Positions 8,321-15,533 of a stretch of 17,844 nt of DNA are shown in pieces. Made by a program: the position numbers and the translations under genes. Positions within the stretch are counted from its first letter, which is position 1; each line of letters opens with the position of its first letter. The stretch covers positions 1-17,844 of the forward strand of contig JANXVP010000181.1 of the NCBI GenBank assembly GCA_025351615.1, read 5' to 3'. This stretch comes from Ramlibacter sp. GTDB taxonomy: Bacteria; Pseudomonadota; Gammaproteobacteria; Burkholderiales; Burkholderiaceae_C. The notes below the pieces were generated by a model. It was not told the origin of the DNA. It made no database searches and was given only the letters and a program-made list of their open reading frames with translations.

Positions 8321-9011
8321 CGTCCTTGACCGGGCGGCCGCCGAAGACCGCGGTCCCGATGCGCACCAGCGTGCTGCCGGCGTCGATCGCGGCTTCGAGG
8401 TCGCCGGTCATGCCCATCGACAGGGTGTCGAGCTCGAGTCCCGCCTGATTCAACTGCTCCAGCAGCAGCCTGGCCCGCAGGTGGAGCGCGCGTTGGCTGG
8501 CGAAATCGCCGGCCGGCTCGGGAATCGTCATCAGTCCGCGCAGGCGCAGCCTGGGCAGTTGCAGCACTTCCCGGGCCAGCGCCATTGCGTCCCTCGGGGC
8601 CACGCCGGCCTTGGTCGGTCCGCTATCGGTGTTGACCTGGATCAGCACCTGCAGTGGCGCCAGTTCCGGCGGGCGCTGCTCGGACAGCCGCTGCGCGATC
8701 TTGAGCCGGTCGATGGTGTGAACCCAGTCGAAGTGGGTTGCCACCAGCCGCGTCTTGTTGCTTTGCACCGGCCCGATGCAATGCCATTGCAGCGGCAACT
8801 CGCGCAGCAAGGCGATTTTCTCGACTGCTTCCTGGATATAGTTCTCGCCGAATGCGAGCTGGCCCGCGGCATGCGCCTCGCGCACCGCTTCGGGGCCGAA
8901 AGTCTTGGAAACGGCCAGCAGCGTGACATCGGTCACGGGGCGTTGTGCCTGTGCACAGGCCGTCACGATGCGTTCGTGAACTCTCTGGAGGTTGTTACGA
9001 ATCGTGGTCAT
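8286..9011 (-). CDS. yggS: YggS-type PLP homeostasis protein
   Basis: YggS/PLPBP proteins are single-domain PLP-binding proteins without a known catalytic reaction; they keep vitamin B6 and amino-acid pools balanced. The protein has 241 residues. Lys36 in LLAVSKTFG is the expected PLP lysine, at the same position as in E. coli YggS. FGENYIQEA, IGPVQSNKT, the VNTD strand and the phosphate-binding end LSMGMTGDLEAAI plus RIGTAVFG follow. The ATG at 9011 is chosen over a GTG at 9026 because the family begins a few residues before the first helix; neither has a clear ribosome site. Divergent pairing with pilT is a common arrangement in proteobacteria. The 3' end overlaps the DUF3617 gene. Confidence 0.94.
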   Translation of the reverse strand: MTTIRNNLQRVHERIVTACAQAQRPVTDVTLLAVSKTFGPEAVREAHAAGQLAFGENYIQEAVEKIALLRELPLQWHCIGPVQSNKTRLVATHFDWVHTIDRLKIAQRLSEQRPPELAPLQVLIQVNTDSGPTKAGVAPRDAMALAREVLQLPRLRLRGLMTIPEPAGDFASQRALHLRARLLLEQLNQAGLELDTLSMGMTGDLEAAIDAGSTLVRIGTAVFGGRPVKDATFSAPAGPVA

Positions 9012-9019
9012 AATAAACT
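8992..9019 (+). promoter_or_regulatory. Candidate sigma70-like promoter for pilT operon (weak)
   Basis: TTGTTA at 8992-8997 and TAAACT at 9014-9019 are separated by 16 bases, each matching four of six consensus positions. The site overlaps the first codons of yggS and would start transcription roughly 30 bases before the pilT GTG. This is the best hexamer pair I could find in the short divergent gap, but weak matches are common. Confidence 0.22.
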
Positions 9020-9054
9020 GGCGCACCTAGAGTAAACAACAATCGAGGGGTTTC

Positions 9055-10098
9055 GTGGATATTACCCAGCTGCTGGCGTTCAGCGTCAAGAACAAGGCAT
9101 CCGACCTTCACCTGTCCGCCGGCTTGCCGCCGATGATCCGCGTTCACGGCGACGTGCGGCGCATCAACGTCGATGCGCTGGACCACAAGCAGGTGCACGG
9201 CATGGTGTACGACATCATGAACGACACCCAGCGCAAGGTGTACGAGGAATTCCTCGAAGTCGACTTCTCTTTCGAGATCGACGGGCTGGCCCGCTTTCGC
9301 GTCAACGCCTTCAACCAGCAACGCGGCGCCGGCGCGGTGTTTCGGACCATTCCGTCCAAGATCCTGACGCTTGAACAGTTGAACGCGCCCAAGATCTTCG
9401 GCGACCTTGCGCTCAAGCCGCGCGGCATGGTCCTGGTGACCGGACCGACCGGCTCGGGCAAGTCGACCACGCTCGCGGCGATGGTGAATTTCCTGAACGA
9501 AACCGAGTATGGGCACATCCTCACGGTGGAAGATCCGATCGAATTTGTCCACGAGTCCAAGAAGTGCCTGATCAACCAGCGCGAAGTCGGCAACATGACC
9601 CTTTCTTTCGCGGCCGCCCTGAAATCGGCGTTGCGCGAAGACCCGGACGCGATCCTGGTGGGCGAAATGCGTGACCTGGAAACGATCCGGCTGGCGATGA
9701 CGGCCGCGGAGACCGGCCACCTGGTGTTCGGCACCCTGCACACGTCGTCGGCCGCCAAGACCATCGACCGGATCATCGACGTCTTCCCCGCCGACGAGAA
9801 GGAGATGGTGCGCGCGATGCTGTCGGAATCGCTGCAGGCAGTGATTTCGCAGACGCTGTGCAAGACCAAGGACGGCACCGGCCGGATCGCCGCGCATGAA
9901 ATCATGCTGGGCACCTCCGCCATCCGGAACCTGATTCGCGAGGCCAAGGTGGCGCAGATGTATTCCGCCATCCAGACCGGCAACAGTTTCGGCATGCAGA
10001 CCCTGGATCAGAACCTCACCGACCTGGTCAAGCGCAACATGATCAGTCCGGCCGAAGCCCGCGGCAAGGCCAAGATCCCCGAAAACTTCCCCGGCTGA
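9055..10098 (+). CDS. pilT: Type IV pilus retraction ATPase PilT
   Basis: PilT is the hexameric cytoplasmic ATPase that disassembles type IV pili, driving retraction, twitching motility and DNA uptake. The 347-residue protein is the normal length. An N-terminal PAS-like domain (NKASDLHLSAGLPP) is followed by the ATPase core: Walker A GPTGSGKST at 130-138 with Lys136, Asp box TVEDPIEFVH, Walker B LVGEMRD, His box FGTLHTSSAAKTIDRI, and the PilT-specific AIRNLIRE motif at 289-296 needed for retraction. Translation starts at a GTG at 9055 preceded by GAGGGG four bases upstream. It heads an apparent operon with the cNMP-binding protein, pilU and an oxidoreductase. Confidence 0.97.
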   Translation: MDITQLLAFSVKNKASDLHLSAGLPPMIRVHGDVRRINVDALDHKQVHGMVYDIMNDTQRKVYEEFLEVDFSFEIDGLARFRVNAFNQQRGAGAVFRTIPSKILTLEQLNAPKIFGDLALKPRGMVLVTGPTGSGKSTTLAAMVNFLNETEYGHILTVEDPIEFVHESKKCLINQREVGNMTLSFAAALKSALREDPDAILVGEMRDLETIRLAMTAAETGHLVFGTLHTSSAAKTIDRIIDVFPADEKEMVRAMLSESLQAVISQTLCKTKDGTGRIAAHEIMLGTSAIRNLIREAKVAQMYSAIQTGNSFGMQTLDQNLTDLVKRNMISPAEARGKAKIPENFPG

Positions 10099-10122
10099 TG
10101 TGCAAGGCGCGCACAGCCAGCC

Positions 10123-10129
10123 AAGGAGG
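10123..10129 (+). promoter_or_regulatory. Strong ribosome binding site fixing the start of the cNMP-binding gene
   Basis: AAGGAGG lies six bases before the ATG at 10136, a near-perfect Shine-Dalgarno sequence. It rules out the in-frame upstream start near 10100, which would place this motif inside the coding region. Confidence 0.8.
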
Positions 10130-10135
10130 CAAGCG

Positions 10136-10768
10136 ATGAAAGGTGGACCCGATCGGGCCAAGCGCCCCGCCCGCGAGGCGACCGGCGACCGGCCCGATTC
10201 CCTTCTGTTCAGCAGCGCGTTCGGCGACCTCGGGGTCGATCCGTCGATGCTCGTGCCGTGGGAGGCACGCGCTGGCGACATCGGCGCCACGGCCCTCGCG
10301 TCCTCACGCGGCATCGAACTGCTGCAGTCGCTGTGGAGCCGCGACAAGTACATGGGCCGGCTGGACGCGGAGGCCATCGGCAGGCTCGAGCAGTTCTTCG
10401 ATTTCGCCGCTGTCGCGGCCGCTCGCGACATCATCCGGCAGGATGAATACGGCAATTTCATGATCGTGCTGCTCAGTGGCAGCATTGCCGTGGACCGGCT
10501 CCAGCCCTGGGGCGAGCAGATGCGGATGGCGGAAGCGCGGCCGGGCGATATTCTGGGCGAAATGTCATTGCTCGACAGCGGCATGCGGTTCGCGCACTGC
10601 ACCACGCTGAGCGAATGCGAGATCGGCGTCCTGGGCGCCGAGGCCCTGGACCACATGATGGCGACCGACCCTGAGCTGGCTGCCAGCCTGGTGGCGTTGC
10701 TGGCCCGCAAGCTGTCGCTGCGGCTTCGTGTCGTCGGCGCCCGCGTCTCGGACCGGCAGAATCCCTGA
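10136..10768 (+). CDS. Cyclic nucleotide-binding-domain protein between pilT and pilU
   Basis: This 210-residue protein has a charged, apparently disordered N-terminus (1-20), a segment of unknown fold (21-80) and a C-terminal CRP-like cyclic nucleotide-binding domain (about 85-190). The domain shows GNFMIVLLSGSIAV and the phosphate-cassette region GEMSLLDSGMRFAH at 141-154, whose Glu142 and Arg151 correspond to the usual nucleotide contacts. No helix-turn-helix domain follows, so it is not a transcription factor of the CRP type. Its place between the two retraction ATPases, 37 nt after pilT and 33 nt before pilU, suggests that it tunes pilus retraction in response to a nucleotide such as cAMP. 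I recall this arrangement from other betaproteobacteria. Whether it still binds nucleotide is uncertain because the cassette end (RFAHC) deviates from the common RxAT pattern. Confidence 0.85.
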   Translation: MKGGPDRAKRPAREATGDRPDSLLFSSAFGDLGVDPSMLVPWEARAGDIGATALASSRGIELLQSLWSRDKYMGRLDAEAIGRLEQFFDFAAVAAARDIIRQDEYGNFMIVLLSGSIAVDRLQPWGEQMRMAEARPGDILGEMSLLDSGMRFAHCTTLSECEIGVLGAEALDHMMATDPELAASLVALLARKLSLRLRVVGARVSDRQNP

Positions 10769-10801
10769 ACGAAGTCACCAGGAAATCAAGAAGGACCCGC
10801 C

Positions 10802-11938
10802 ATGGAACGCGATCAGGCAACGAAATTCATCAACGACTTGCTCAAGCTGATGGTCAGCCGCGCCGGCAGCGACCTGTTCATCACGGGCGATTTCCCGCCG
10901 GCCATGAAGGTCGACGGCAAGATCACCAAGGTGTCGCCGCAGCCCCTGAACAGCGGCCATACCCTGGCGCTCGCCCGTTCGATCATGAGCGACAAGCAGG
11001 CCGCTGAATTCGAGCGCACCAAGGAGTGCAACTTCGCCATTTCGCCGCCCGGCGTCGGCCGCTTCCGCGTCAACGCCTTCGTCCAGCAAGGCAAGGTCGG
11101 CATGGTGCTGCGGGTGATTCCGCAGGTGCTGCCGACCATCGACGGGCTGGGTGTGCCGCAGGTGCTCAAGGAGGTGGCGATGTCCAAGCGCGGGCTCACC
11201 ATCCTGGTCGGCGCAACGGGCTCGGGCAAGTCCACGACGCTGGCGGCGATGGTCGACTGGCGCAACGAGAATTCCTACGGCCACATCATCACGATCGAGG
11301 ACCCGGTGGAATTCGTGCACCCGCACAAGAACTGCGTGGTGACGCAGCGCGAAGTCGGCCTCGACACCGACAGCTGGGAAGCGGCGCTGAAAAACACGCT
11401 GCGCCAGGCACCCGACGTGATCCTGATGGGCGAAATCCGCGACCGGGAGACCATGGAACACGCCGTCGCGTTCGCCGAGACGGGCCACCTTTGCCTGGCG
11501 ACGCTGCACGCCAACAGCGCCAACCAGGCGCTGGACCGGGTGATCAACTTCTTTCCTGAAGAGCGCCGCACCCAGTTGCTGATGGACCTGTCGCTCAACC
11601 TCAAGGCCCTGGTGTCGCAGCGCCTGGTGCCCAAGCAGGATGGCAAGGGGCGGCACGCGGCGGTGGAAATCATGCTCAACACGCCGCTGATCTCGGACCT
11701 GATCTTCAAGGGCGACGTCACCGAGATCAAGGAAATCATGAAGAAGAGCCGCAACCTGGGTATGCAGACCTTCGACCAGGCGCTGTTCGATTCCTACGAA
11801 AACAACCAGATCACCTACGAAGATGCGCTGCGCAACGCCGACTCGGTGAACGACCTGCGGCTGCAGATCAAGCTCAATTCGCATCGTGCGAAAAGCCAGG
11901 ACCTGTCGGCCGGCACCGAGCACCTCGCAATTGTCTGA
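10802..11938 (+). CDS. pilU: PilT-dependent pilus retraction ATPase PilU
   Basis: PilU is a PilT paralogue that supports retraction force in a PilT-dependent manner. The 378-residue protein carries the same core: a SDLFITGDFPP N-terminal domain, Walker A GATGSGKST with Lys143, Asp box TIEDPVEFVHPHK, Walker B LMGEIRDRETM, and His box ATLHANSANQALDRV. At the position of PilT's AIRNLIRE it has LISDLIFKGD, and it has a longer C-terminal tail, both typical of PilU. AAGGA lies about six bases before the ATG at 10802. The oxidoreductase gene starts eight bases after its stop, so the two are probably co-transcribed. Confidence 0.95.
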   Translation: MERDQATKFINDLLKLMVSRAGSDLFITGDFPPAMKVDGKITKVSPQPLNSGHTLALARSIMSDKQAAEFERTKECNFAISPPGVGRFRVNAFVQQGKVGMVLRVIPQVLPTIDGLGVPQVLKEVAMSKRGLTILVGATGSGKSTTLAAMVDWRNENSYGHIITIEDPVEFVHPHKNCVVTQREVGLDTDSWEAALKNTLRQAPDVILMGEIRDRETMEHAVAFAETGHLCLATLHANSANQALDRVINFFPEERRTQLLMDLSLNLKALVSQRLVPKQDGKGRHAAVEIMLNTPLISDLIFKGDVTEIKEIMKKSRNLGMQTFDQALFDSYENNQITYEDALRNADSVNDLRLQIKLNSHRAKSQDLSAGTEHLAIV

Positions 11939-11946
11939 GAAAAACC

Positions 11947-12849
11947 ATGGCCGGCACCAACTCAAAAACCTACGAATCCACGCCGTCGCGCAAGGTCGCG
12001 TTTCTCGGCCTCGGCGTGATGGGCTTCCCGATGGCCGGGCACCTGGCGCTCGCCGGGCACCACGTCACCGTCTACAACCGCAGCTCCGCCAAAAGCGAGG
12101 CCTGGAAGAAAGAGTTCAAGGGCCATTCCGCGGCAACGCCGGCCCTGGCGGCAAAGGACGCCGATCTGGTTTTCTGTTGTGTCGGCAATGACGACGACCT
12201 GCGCAGCGTCGCGCTGGGCGAACAGGGCGCCTTTACCGGCATGAAGCGCGGCGCGATTTTCATCGACCACACCACCGCTTCCGCCAACATCGCACGCGAG
12301 CTGCAGGTCCAGGCCCACGCCGTCGGCCTGCGGTTTGTCGATGCGCCGGTGTCCGGCGGCCAGGCTGGCGCGCAGAACGGCATGCTCACCGTCATGTGCG
12401 GCGGCGAGGCCGGGGCGTTCGATGCAGCGCGCCCGGTTGCGATGGCGTTCTCGCGTGCATTCACGCTGCTGGGCGACGCCGGCGCAGGCCAGTTGGCGAA
12501 GATGGTCAACCAGATCTGCATCGCCGGACTGGTGCAGGGCCTGTCCGAGGCGATTGCCTTCGGCCAGCAGGCCGGACTCGACATGCAGCAGGTGCTGGAA
12601 GTGATCGGCAAGGGCGCGGCCCAGAGCTGGCAGATGGACAATCGCGGCAAGACGATGATCGAAGGGAAATTCGACTTCGGCTTTGCGGTCGACTGGATGC
12701 GCAAGGACCTCGGCCTGGTGCTGGACGAAGCCAAGCGCAATGGCGCCCGGCTGCCGGTCACGGCGCTGGTGGACCAGTTTTACGCAGACGTGCAGGCCGG
12801 CGGCGGCAAGCGCTGGGACACTTCCAGCCTGATCACGCGCCTGAAGTGA
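11947..12849 (+). CDS. 3-hydroxyisobutyrate dehydrogenase-family NAD(P)-dependent oxidoreductase
   Basis: This 300-residue protein is a beta-hydroxyacid dehydrogenase. Residues 16-45 hold the Rossmann motif GLGVMG (21-26) and the following strand ending VYNRS. The substrate motif DAPVSGGQAGAQNG starts at 132, and the catalytic lysine is Lys185 in GQLAKMVNQ. The family includes 3-hydroxyisobutyrate, tartronate-semialdehyde (2-hydroxy-3-oxopropionate) and glyoxylate/succinic-semialdehyde reductases; the substrate cannot be set from sequence alone. There is an extra 15-residue polar N-terminus before the first strand. The gene begins eight bases after pilU with only a weak GAGA ribosome site, so coupling to pilU translation is possible. 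A functional link to pili is not evident. Confidence 0.9.
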   Translation: MAGTNSKTYESTPSRKVAFLGLGVMGFPMAGHLALAGHHVTVYNRSSAKSEAWKKEFKGHSAATPALAAKDADLVFCCVGNDDDLRSVALGEQGAFTGMKRGAIFIDHTTASANIARELQVQAHAVGLRFVDAPVSGGQAGAQNGMLTVMCGGEAGAFDAARPVAMAFSRAFTLLGDAGAGQLAKMVNQICIAGLVQGLSEAIAFGQQAGLDMQQVLEVIGKGAAQSWQMDNRGKTMIEGKFDFGFAVDWMRKDLGLVLDEAKRNGARLPVTALVDQFYADVQAGGGKRWDTSSLITRLK

Positions 12850-12876
12850 CCAGAGGCGGCAGTGCCGCCGTGGTCA
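12847..12876. terminator. Strong hairpin overlapping the oxidoreductase stop codon, no T-tract
   Basis: The outer arms TGACCA (12847-12852) and TGGTCA (12871-12876) and inner arms GGCGGC (12855-12860) and GCCGCC (12864-12869) pair around a three-base loop, with one small internal loop. The TGA is the oxidoreductase stop codon, and the right arm runs into repeat copy 3. It lies between convergent genes, where it may stop or protect transcripts from both sides. No run of T follows, so it is not a canonical intrinsic terminator. Confidence 0.45.
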
Positions 12877-12900
12877 TCCCGGCCTGGAGCCGGGATCCAG
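12873..12900 (+). repeat. Dispersed palindromic repeat, copy 3 (best-preserved ATCCCGGC subtype)
   Basis: The perfect 8-bp arms ATCCCGGC (12876-12883) and GCCGGGAT (12889-12896) enclose a five-base loop CTGGA, flanked by GTC and CCAG. The copy at 15445-15472 is almost its exact reverse complement. It lies between the convergent oxidoreductase and BON-lipoprotein genes. Confidence 0.8.
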
Positions 12901-12928
12901 ACATTCAGGCTTTGGGGCTGGCCGGCGT

Positions 12929-13543
12929 CTACAGCGACTGCAGCCGTCGCAGCTCGTCGTCGCCCAGCACTTCGAAGATGCGAACCACCCGCTGCACGCC
13001 GTTGATCTGCCGCGTGATGGCGGTTGCCCGATCGGCTTCCCGTTGCGTCACCAGCCCCATCAGGTAGACCACGCTGCGCTCGGTGACCACTTTGAACGAG
13101 TTCGCATACAAATCTTTGGCATCGACCAGCGAGGCTTTGACCTTGCCAGTGATCAGCACGTCCGAGGATCGCTGGACCAGCGTGGTGTTGCCTTGCGCGG
13201 CGAGTTCGTTGACGATCGTCCGCACGTTCTCGACCCGCGAGACCACCTGCTCGGCCTGCTGCCTGGCGGCTTCGTTCGGCACCTCACCGGTCAGCAGCAC
13301 CTGCCGGTTGTAGCTGGTGATGTTGATGTGGGCGCGGTCGCCAAAGGCGTCGCGCAGCCGGCTGGCGCCGCGCAGCTCGATGCCTTCGTCTTCGAGCTGG
13401 GCACCCGAGGTGCGGCGGTCCACGGCGACCATGGCGGAGACCGCTGCACCGCCCACCACCAGCGGAACGCAGGCGCTCAAGCTGGCCGCCAGCGTCGCTG
13501 CCAGCGCGATGGCCACGAGGGAAATGGAAAACTTGGGGGTCAT
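12929..13543 (-). CDS. dolP: Outer-membrane lipoprotein with two BON domains (DolP/YraP-like)
   Basis: The 204-residue protein has a lipoprotein signal peptide ending in the lipobox LSAC with Cys25; Val26 at the next position fits outer-membrane sorting. Two BON domains follow, at about 46-114 (VLLTGEVPNEAARQQAEQVV) and about 125-192 (VVYLMGLVTQREADRAT), each with the central glycine. E. coli DolP has the same layout and helps keep the outer membrane intact, acting near the BAM complex and division site. Its start overlaps the diaA stop by four bases (ATGA), so translation is probably coupled. The yraN-diaA-dolP order is the same as in E. coli, which supports orthology. Confidence 0.88.
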   Translation of the reverse strand: MTPKFSISLVAIALAATLAASLSACVPLVVGGAAVSAMVAVDRRTSGAQLEDEGIELRGASRLRDAFGDRAHINITSYNRQVLLTGEVPNEAARQQAEQVVSRVENVRTIVNELAAQGNTTLVQRSSDVLITGKVKASLVDAKDLYANSFKVVTERSVVYLMGLVTQREADRATAITRQINGVQRVVRIFEVLGDDELRRLQSL

Positions 13544-14139
13544 GGGGGATGTTCCTGTTCTCCGAGGAGCTGGGTATCGACACCGTCGCAGATGCAGTGC
13601 AGCACCAGCAGGTGCACCTCCTGGATGCGTGCGGTGCGGTCGTGCGGGACGCAGACATGGACGTCCGTTTCACGCAGCAGGTGGGTGATCTTGCCGCCGC
13701 CGCGCCCGGTCAGCGCCACGACGGTCATCTCGCGTTCGTGGGCGGCCTCGATGGCGGCCAGGATGTTGGCCGAATTGCCGCTGGTCGACATGGCCAGCAG
13801 CACATCGCCGGCTTGCCCGAGACCACGCACCTGTTTGGCGAAGATCCGGTCGAAATCGTAGTCGTTGGCGATCGCGGTGAGGATGGAACTGTCGGTGGTC
13901 AGGGCGATGGCGCCGAGCTCGGGCCGCTCCCGCTCGAAGCGACCGATGAATTCCGCCGCGAAATGCTGTGCGTCTGCCGCCGAGCCGCCATTGCCGCAAG
14001 CCAGCACCTTGCCGCCGCTGGTCACGCACGCCAGCACGGCCTGCACGGCCGCCGCGATCGGTTTGCTCAGGGATTGGGCCGACTGGTACTTGAGGTCGGC
14101 GCTGTCGATGAAGTGCTGTTGAATGCGTTGTTCAAGCAT
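13540..14139 (-). CDS. diaA: SIS-domain protein DiaA (GmhA-like)
   Basis: DiaA is a phosphosugar-isomerase-fold tetramer that binds DnaA and promotes timely replication initiation in E. coli; the related GmhA makes heptose precursors of lipopolysaccharide. The 199-residue protein shows the SIS signature CGNGGSAADAQHFAAEFIGRF, ALTTDSSILTAIAND, the AMSTSGNSANIL loop and the C-terminal RIQEVHLLVLHCICD. Several blocks (FERERPELGAIAL, AKQVRGLGQAGDVLLA) closely resemble E. coli DiaA, and so does the position between yraN and a BON lipoprotein gene. I therefore favour DiaA, although the residues needed for GmhA catalysis may also be present, so dual naming is possible. The ATG at 14139 fits the family; an upstream extension would add 19 atypical residues. 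It lies 26 nt downstream of yraN. Confidence 0.87.
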   Translation of the reverse strand: MLEQRIQQHFIDSADLKYQSAQSLSKPIAAAVQAVLACVTSGGKVLACGNGGSAADAQHFAAEFIGRFERERPELGAIALTTDSSILTAIANDYDFDRIFAKQVRGLGQAGDVLLAMSTSGNSANILAAIEAAHEREMTVVALTGRGGGKITHLLRETDVHVCVPHDRTARIQEVHLLVLHCICDGVDTQLLGEQEHPP

Positions 14140-14165
14140 GGCTGACGATGATAACCGGCTGCTCT

Positions 14166-14543
14166 TCAGGACGCGTCGAACGCCGCCTTGAGCCACTCGA
14201 TCTCACCGGCCTGGACACCGACGACGTCGAAGCGGCAGGGCGGCTGTTGCGGCAGGCGCGCCAGGAAGTGGCGCGCGGCAAACACGATCCGTCGCTGCTT
14301 GCTCCCGCCGACGCTTGCGGCGGCGCCGCCGAAAGCCGCGCTGGCCCGCCGCCGGACCTCCACGAACACCAGCGTGCCGTCGCGATCGCGCATGACGAGG
14401 TCGATTTCCCCGCCGCCGCGGCCGGGCGTCCGATAATTGCGCGCTACCAGCCGCAGGCCCGCCGCTTCGAGATGGGCGAGCGCCCGGTCCTCGGCGGCAT
14501 CGCCGGCCTGCTTGGTGGTGACCGTCTTTCGGGGGAAATCCAT
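14166..14543 (-). CDS. yraN: YraN (UPF0102) putative endonuclease-fold protein
   Basis: This 125-residue protein belongs to UPF0102, a family with a restriction-endonuclease-like fold and no settled role. It shows [37 protein letters not shown] and the [17 protein letters not shown] block, followed by CRFDVVGVQ. The D-ExR pattern replaces the classic lysine with arginine, as in E. coli YraN. The ATG at 14543 is the first base shared with the TTG start of rsmI on the other strand, so there is no space between the two genes. It is the first gene of the leftward yraN-diaA-dolP run. The lpoA gene that precedes yraN in E. coli is absent here. Confidence 0.91.
   Translation of the reverse strand: MDFPRKTVTTKQAGDAAEDRALAHLEAAGLRLVARNYRTPGRGGGEIDLVMRDRDGTLVFVEVRRRASAAFGGAAASVGGSKQRRIVFAARHFLARLPQQPPCRFDVVGVQAGEIEWLKAAFDAS
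14531..14536 (+). promoter_or_regulatory. Ribosome binding site supporting the rsmI TTG start
   Basis: GGGGGA lies six bases before the TTG at 14543. An in-frame TGA at 14519-14521 limits upstream alternatives, and TTG at 14543 is the first usable start after it. The site lies inside the first codons of yraN on the opposite strand. Confidence 0.6.
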
Positions 14544-15460
14544 TGAGCGCTTCTTTTGCTTCAGCCCTGCCGGCCGCGCGGGAAGCCGCGGCTTCCCAGC
14601 ATTATCCGCAGGGCGCCCTGTACGTGGTCGCCACGCCGATCGGCAACCTCGCCGACATCAGCCTGCGGGCCTTGCACGTGCTGCAGCTGGTGGATGTCGT
14701 CGCGTGCGAAGACACGCGCCACACGCAGGCCTTGCTGCGCGCCTACGGCATCGACAAGGCGACGTCCCAGTTGCTGGCAGTCCACCAGCACAACGAGCAG
14801 GAGGCGGCGCAGGCCGTGATCGCTCGCCTGTTGCAGGGGCAGCGGGTGGCCTATGCCAGCGATGCCGGAACGCCCGCGGTGAGCGATCCCGGCGCCCGGC
14901 TGGTGGCCGCCGCGCGGCAGGCGGGACTGCGGGTCGTGCCATTGCCGGGCGCGAGCAGCATCACGGCGGCGATCAGCGTCGCCGGGGCGCAAGCGAGCGG
15001 CGACGGGGGTTTCGTGTTCGCGGGCTTCCTGCCGGCAAAAGCCGGTGAGCGCGACACCGAAATCCTGGCCTTGGCCCGGGAGGCGCGGGCGGTCGTGCTG
15101 CTGGAGGCGCCGCACCGCATCGACGCGCTGGCCCGCTCGCTGGCTGCTCTCGGCGAACGCCCGGTGACCCTGGGGCGTGAACTCACCAAGCAGTTCGAGG
15201 AAATCGTCACGATGCCGTGCACCGCGCTGGCGGGCTGGCTGGCGGCCGAGCCACAGCGCACGCGGGGCGAATTCGCGCTGGTGCTGCATCCCACCGCGCA
15301 GCCGCAGGCGCAAGACGACGGGCTGCGCGTGTTGCAGCTGCTGCTGAAGGAATTGCCGCTGAAGGGCGCGGTGAAGCTGGCGGCGGAGATCACCGGCGCG
15401 TCGAAAAATGAACTGTACGAGGTGGCCCTGCGGTTGAGAGGCATGGATCCCGGCTCGTAG
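14543..15460 (+). CDS. rsmI: 16S rRNA (cytidine1402-2'-O)-methyltransferase RsmI
   Basis: RsmI 2'-O-methylates C1402 in the decoding centre of 16S rRNA using S-adenosylmethionine. The 305-residue protein has the tetrapyrrole-methylase fold motifs: [11 protein letters not shown] at 30-40, [62 protein letters not shown] and [10 protein letters not shown]. About 24 residues precede the conserved core, longer than in E. coli, and a perfect 18-bp palindrome lies within them. The start is a TTG with a good ribosome site. The last five residues (MDPGS) and the TAG stop are encoded by repeat copy 4, with the stop in the hairpin loop, so the natural C-terminus appears to have been reset by the repeat. 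Confidence 0.94.
   Translation: MSASFASALPAAREAAASQHYPQGALYVVATPIGNLADISLRALHVLQLVDVVACEDTRHTQALLRAYGIDKATSQLLAVHQHNEQEAAQAVIARLLQGQRVAYASDAGTPAVSDPGARLVAAARQAGLRVVPLPGASSITAAISVAGAQASGDGGFVFAGFLPAKAGERDTEILALAREARAVVLLEAPHRIDALARSLAALGERPVTLGRELTKQFEEIVTMPCTALAGWLAAEPQRTRGEFALVLHPTAQPQAQDDGLRVLQLLLKELPLKGAVKLAAEITGASKNELYEVALRLRGMDPGS
14580..14597. repeat. Perfect 18-bp palindrome in the 5' region of rsmI
   Basis: GGGAAGCCG is followed directly by its reverse complement CGGCTTCCC. It lies about 35 bases into the rsmI coding region and the same distance upstream of yraN, in DNA that must hold the yraN promoter. It could be an operator for a dimeric regulator, or chance in GC-rich codons (Arg-Glu-Ala-Ala-Ala). 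Confidence 0.5.
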
Positions 15461-15472
15461 GCCGGGATGACA
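15445..15472 (-). repeat. Dispersed palindromic repeat, copy 4 (forms the rsmI 3' end)
   Basis: The 8-bp arms ATCCCGGC (15447-15454) and GCCGGGAT (15461-15468) enclose the six-base loop TCGTAG. It is the reverse complement of copy 3 apart from the loop. The TAG in the loop is the rsmI stop codon. Confidence 0.8.
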
Positions 15473-15499
15473 GGAGCATCGGCCGCAATCAACGGGACA

Positions 15500-15530
15500 T
15501 TGTCGTTGCGGGCCTGCCCCGCAGTCCATG
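15500..15530 (+). repeat. Dispersed palindromic repeat, copy 5 (TTGCGG subtype)
   Basis: The copy begins TTGTCGTTGCGGGCC and ends CCATG. The arms TGCGGG (15507-15512) and CCCGCA (15518-15523) pair around a five-base loop. It faces copy 4 head to head across 27 bases, making a two-hairpin unit between the convergent rsmI and priA genes, possibly a factor-independent RNA-stabilising or terminating element. Confidence 0.65.
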
Positions 15531-15533
15531 CCG

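Noticed and set aside
8995..10710. Minus-strand open frame across pilT and the cNMP gene
   Set aside because: It is the antisense of two clear genes, with low-information Arg/His/Gly-rich sequence.
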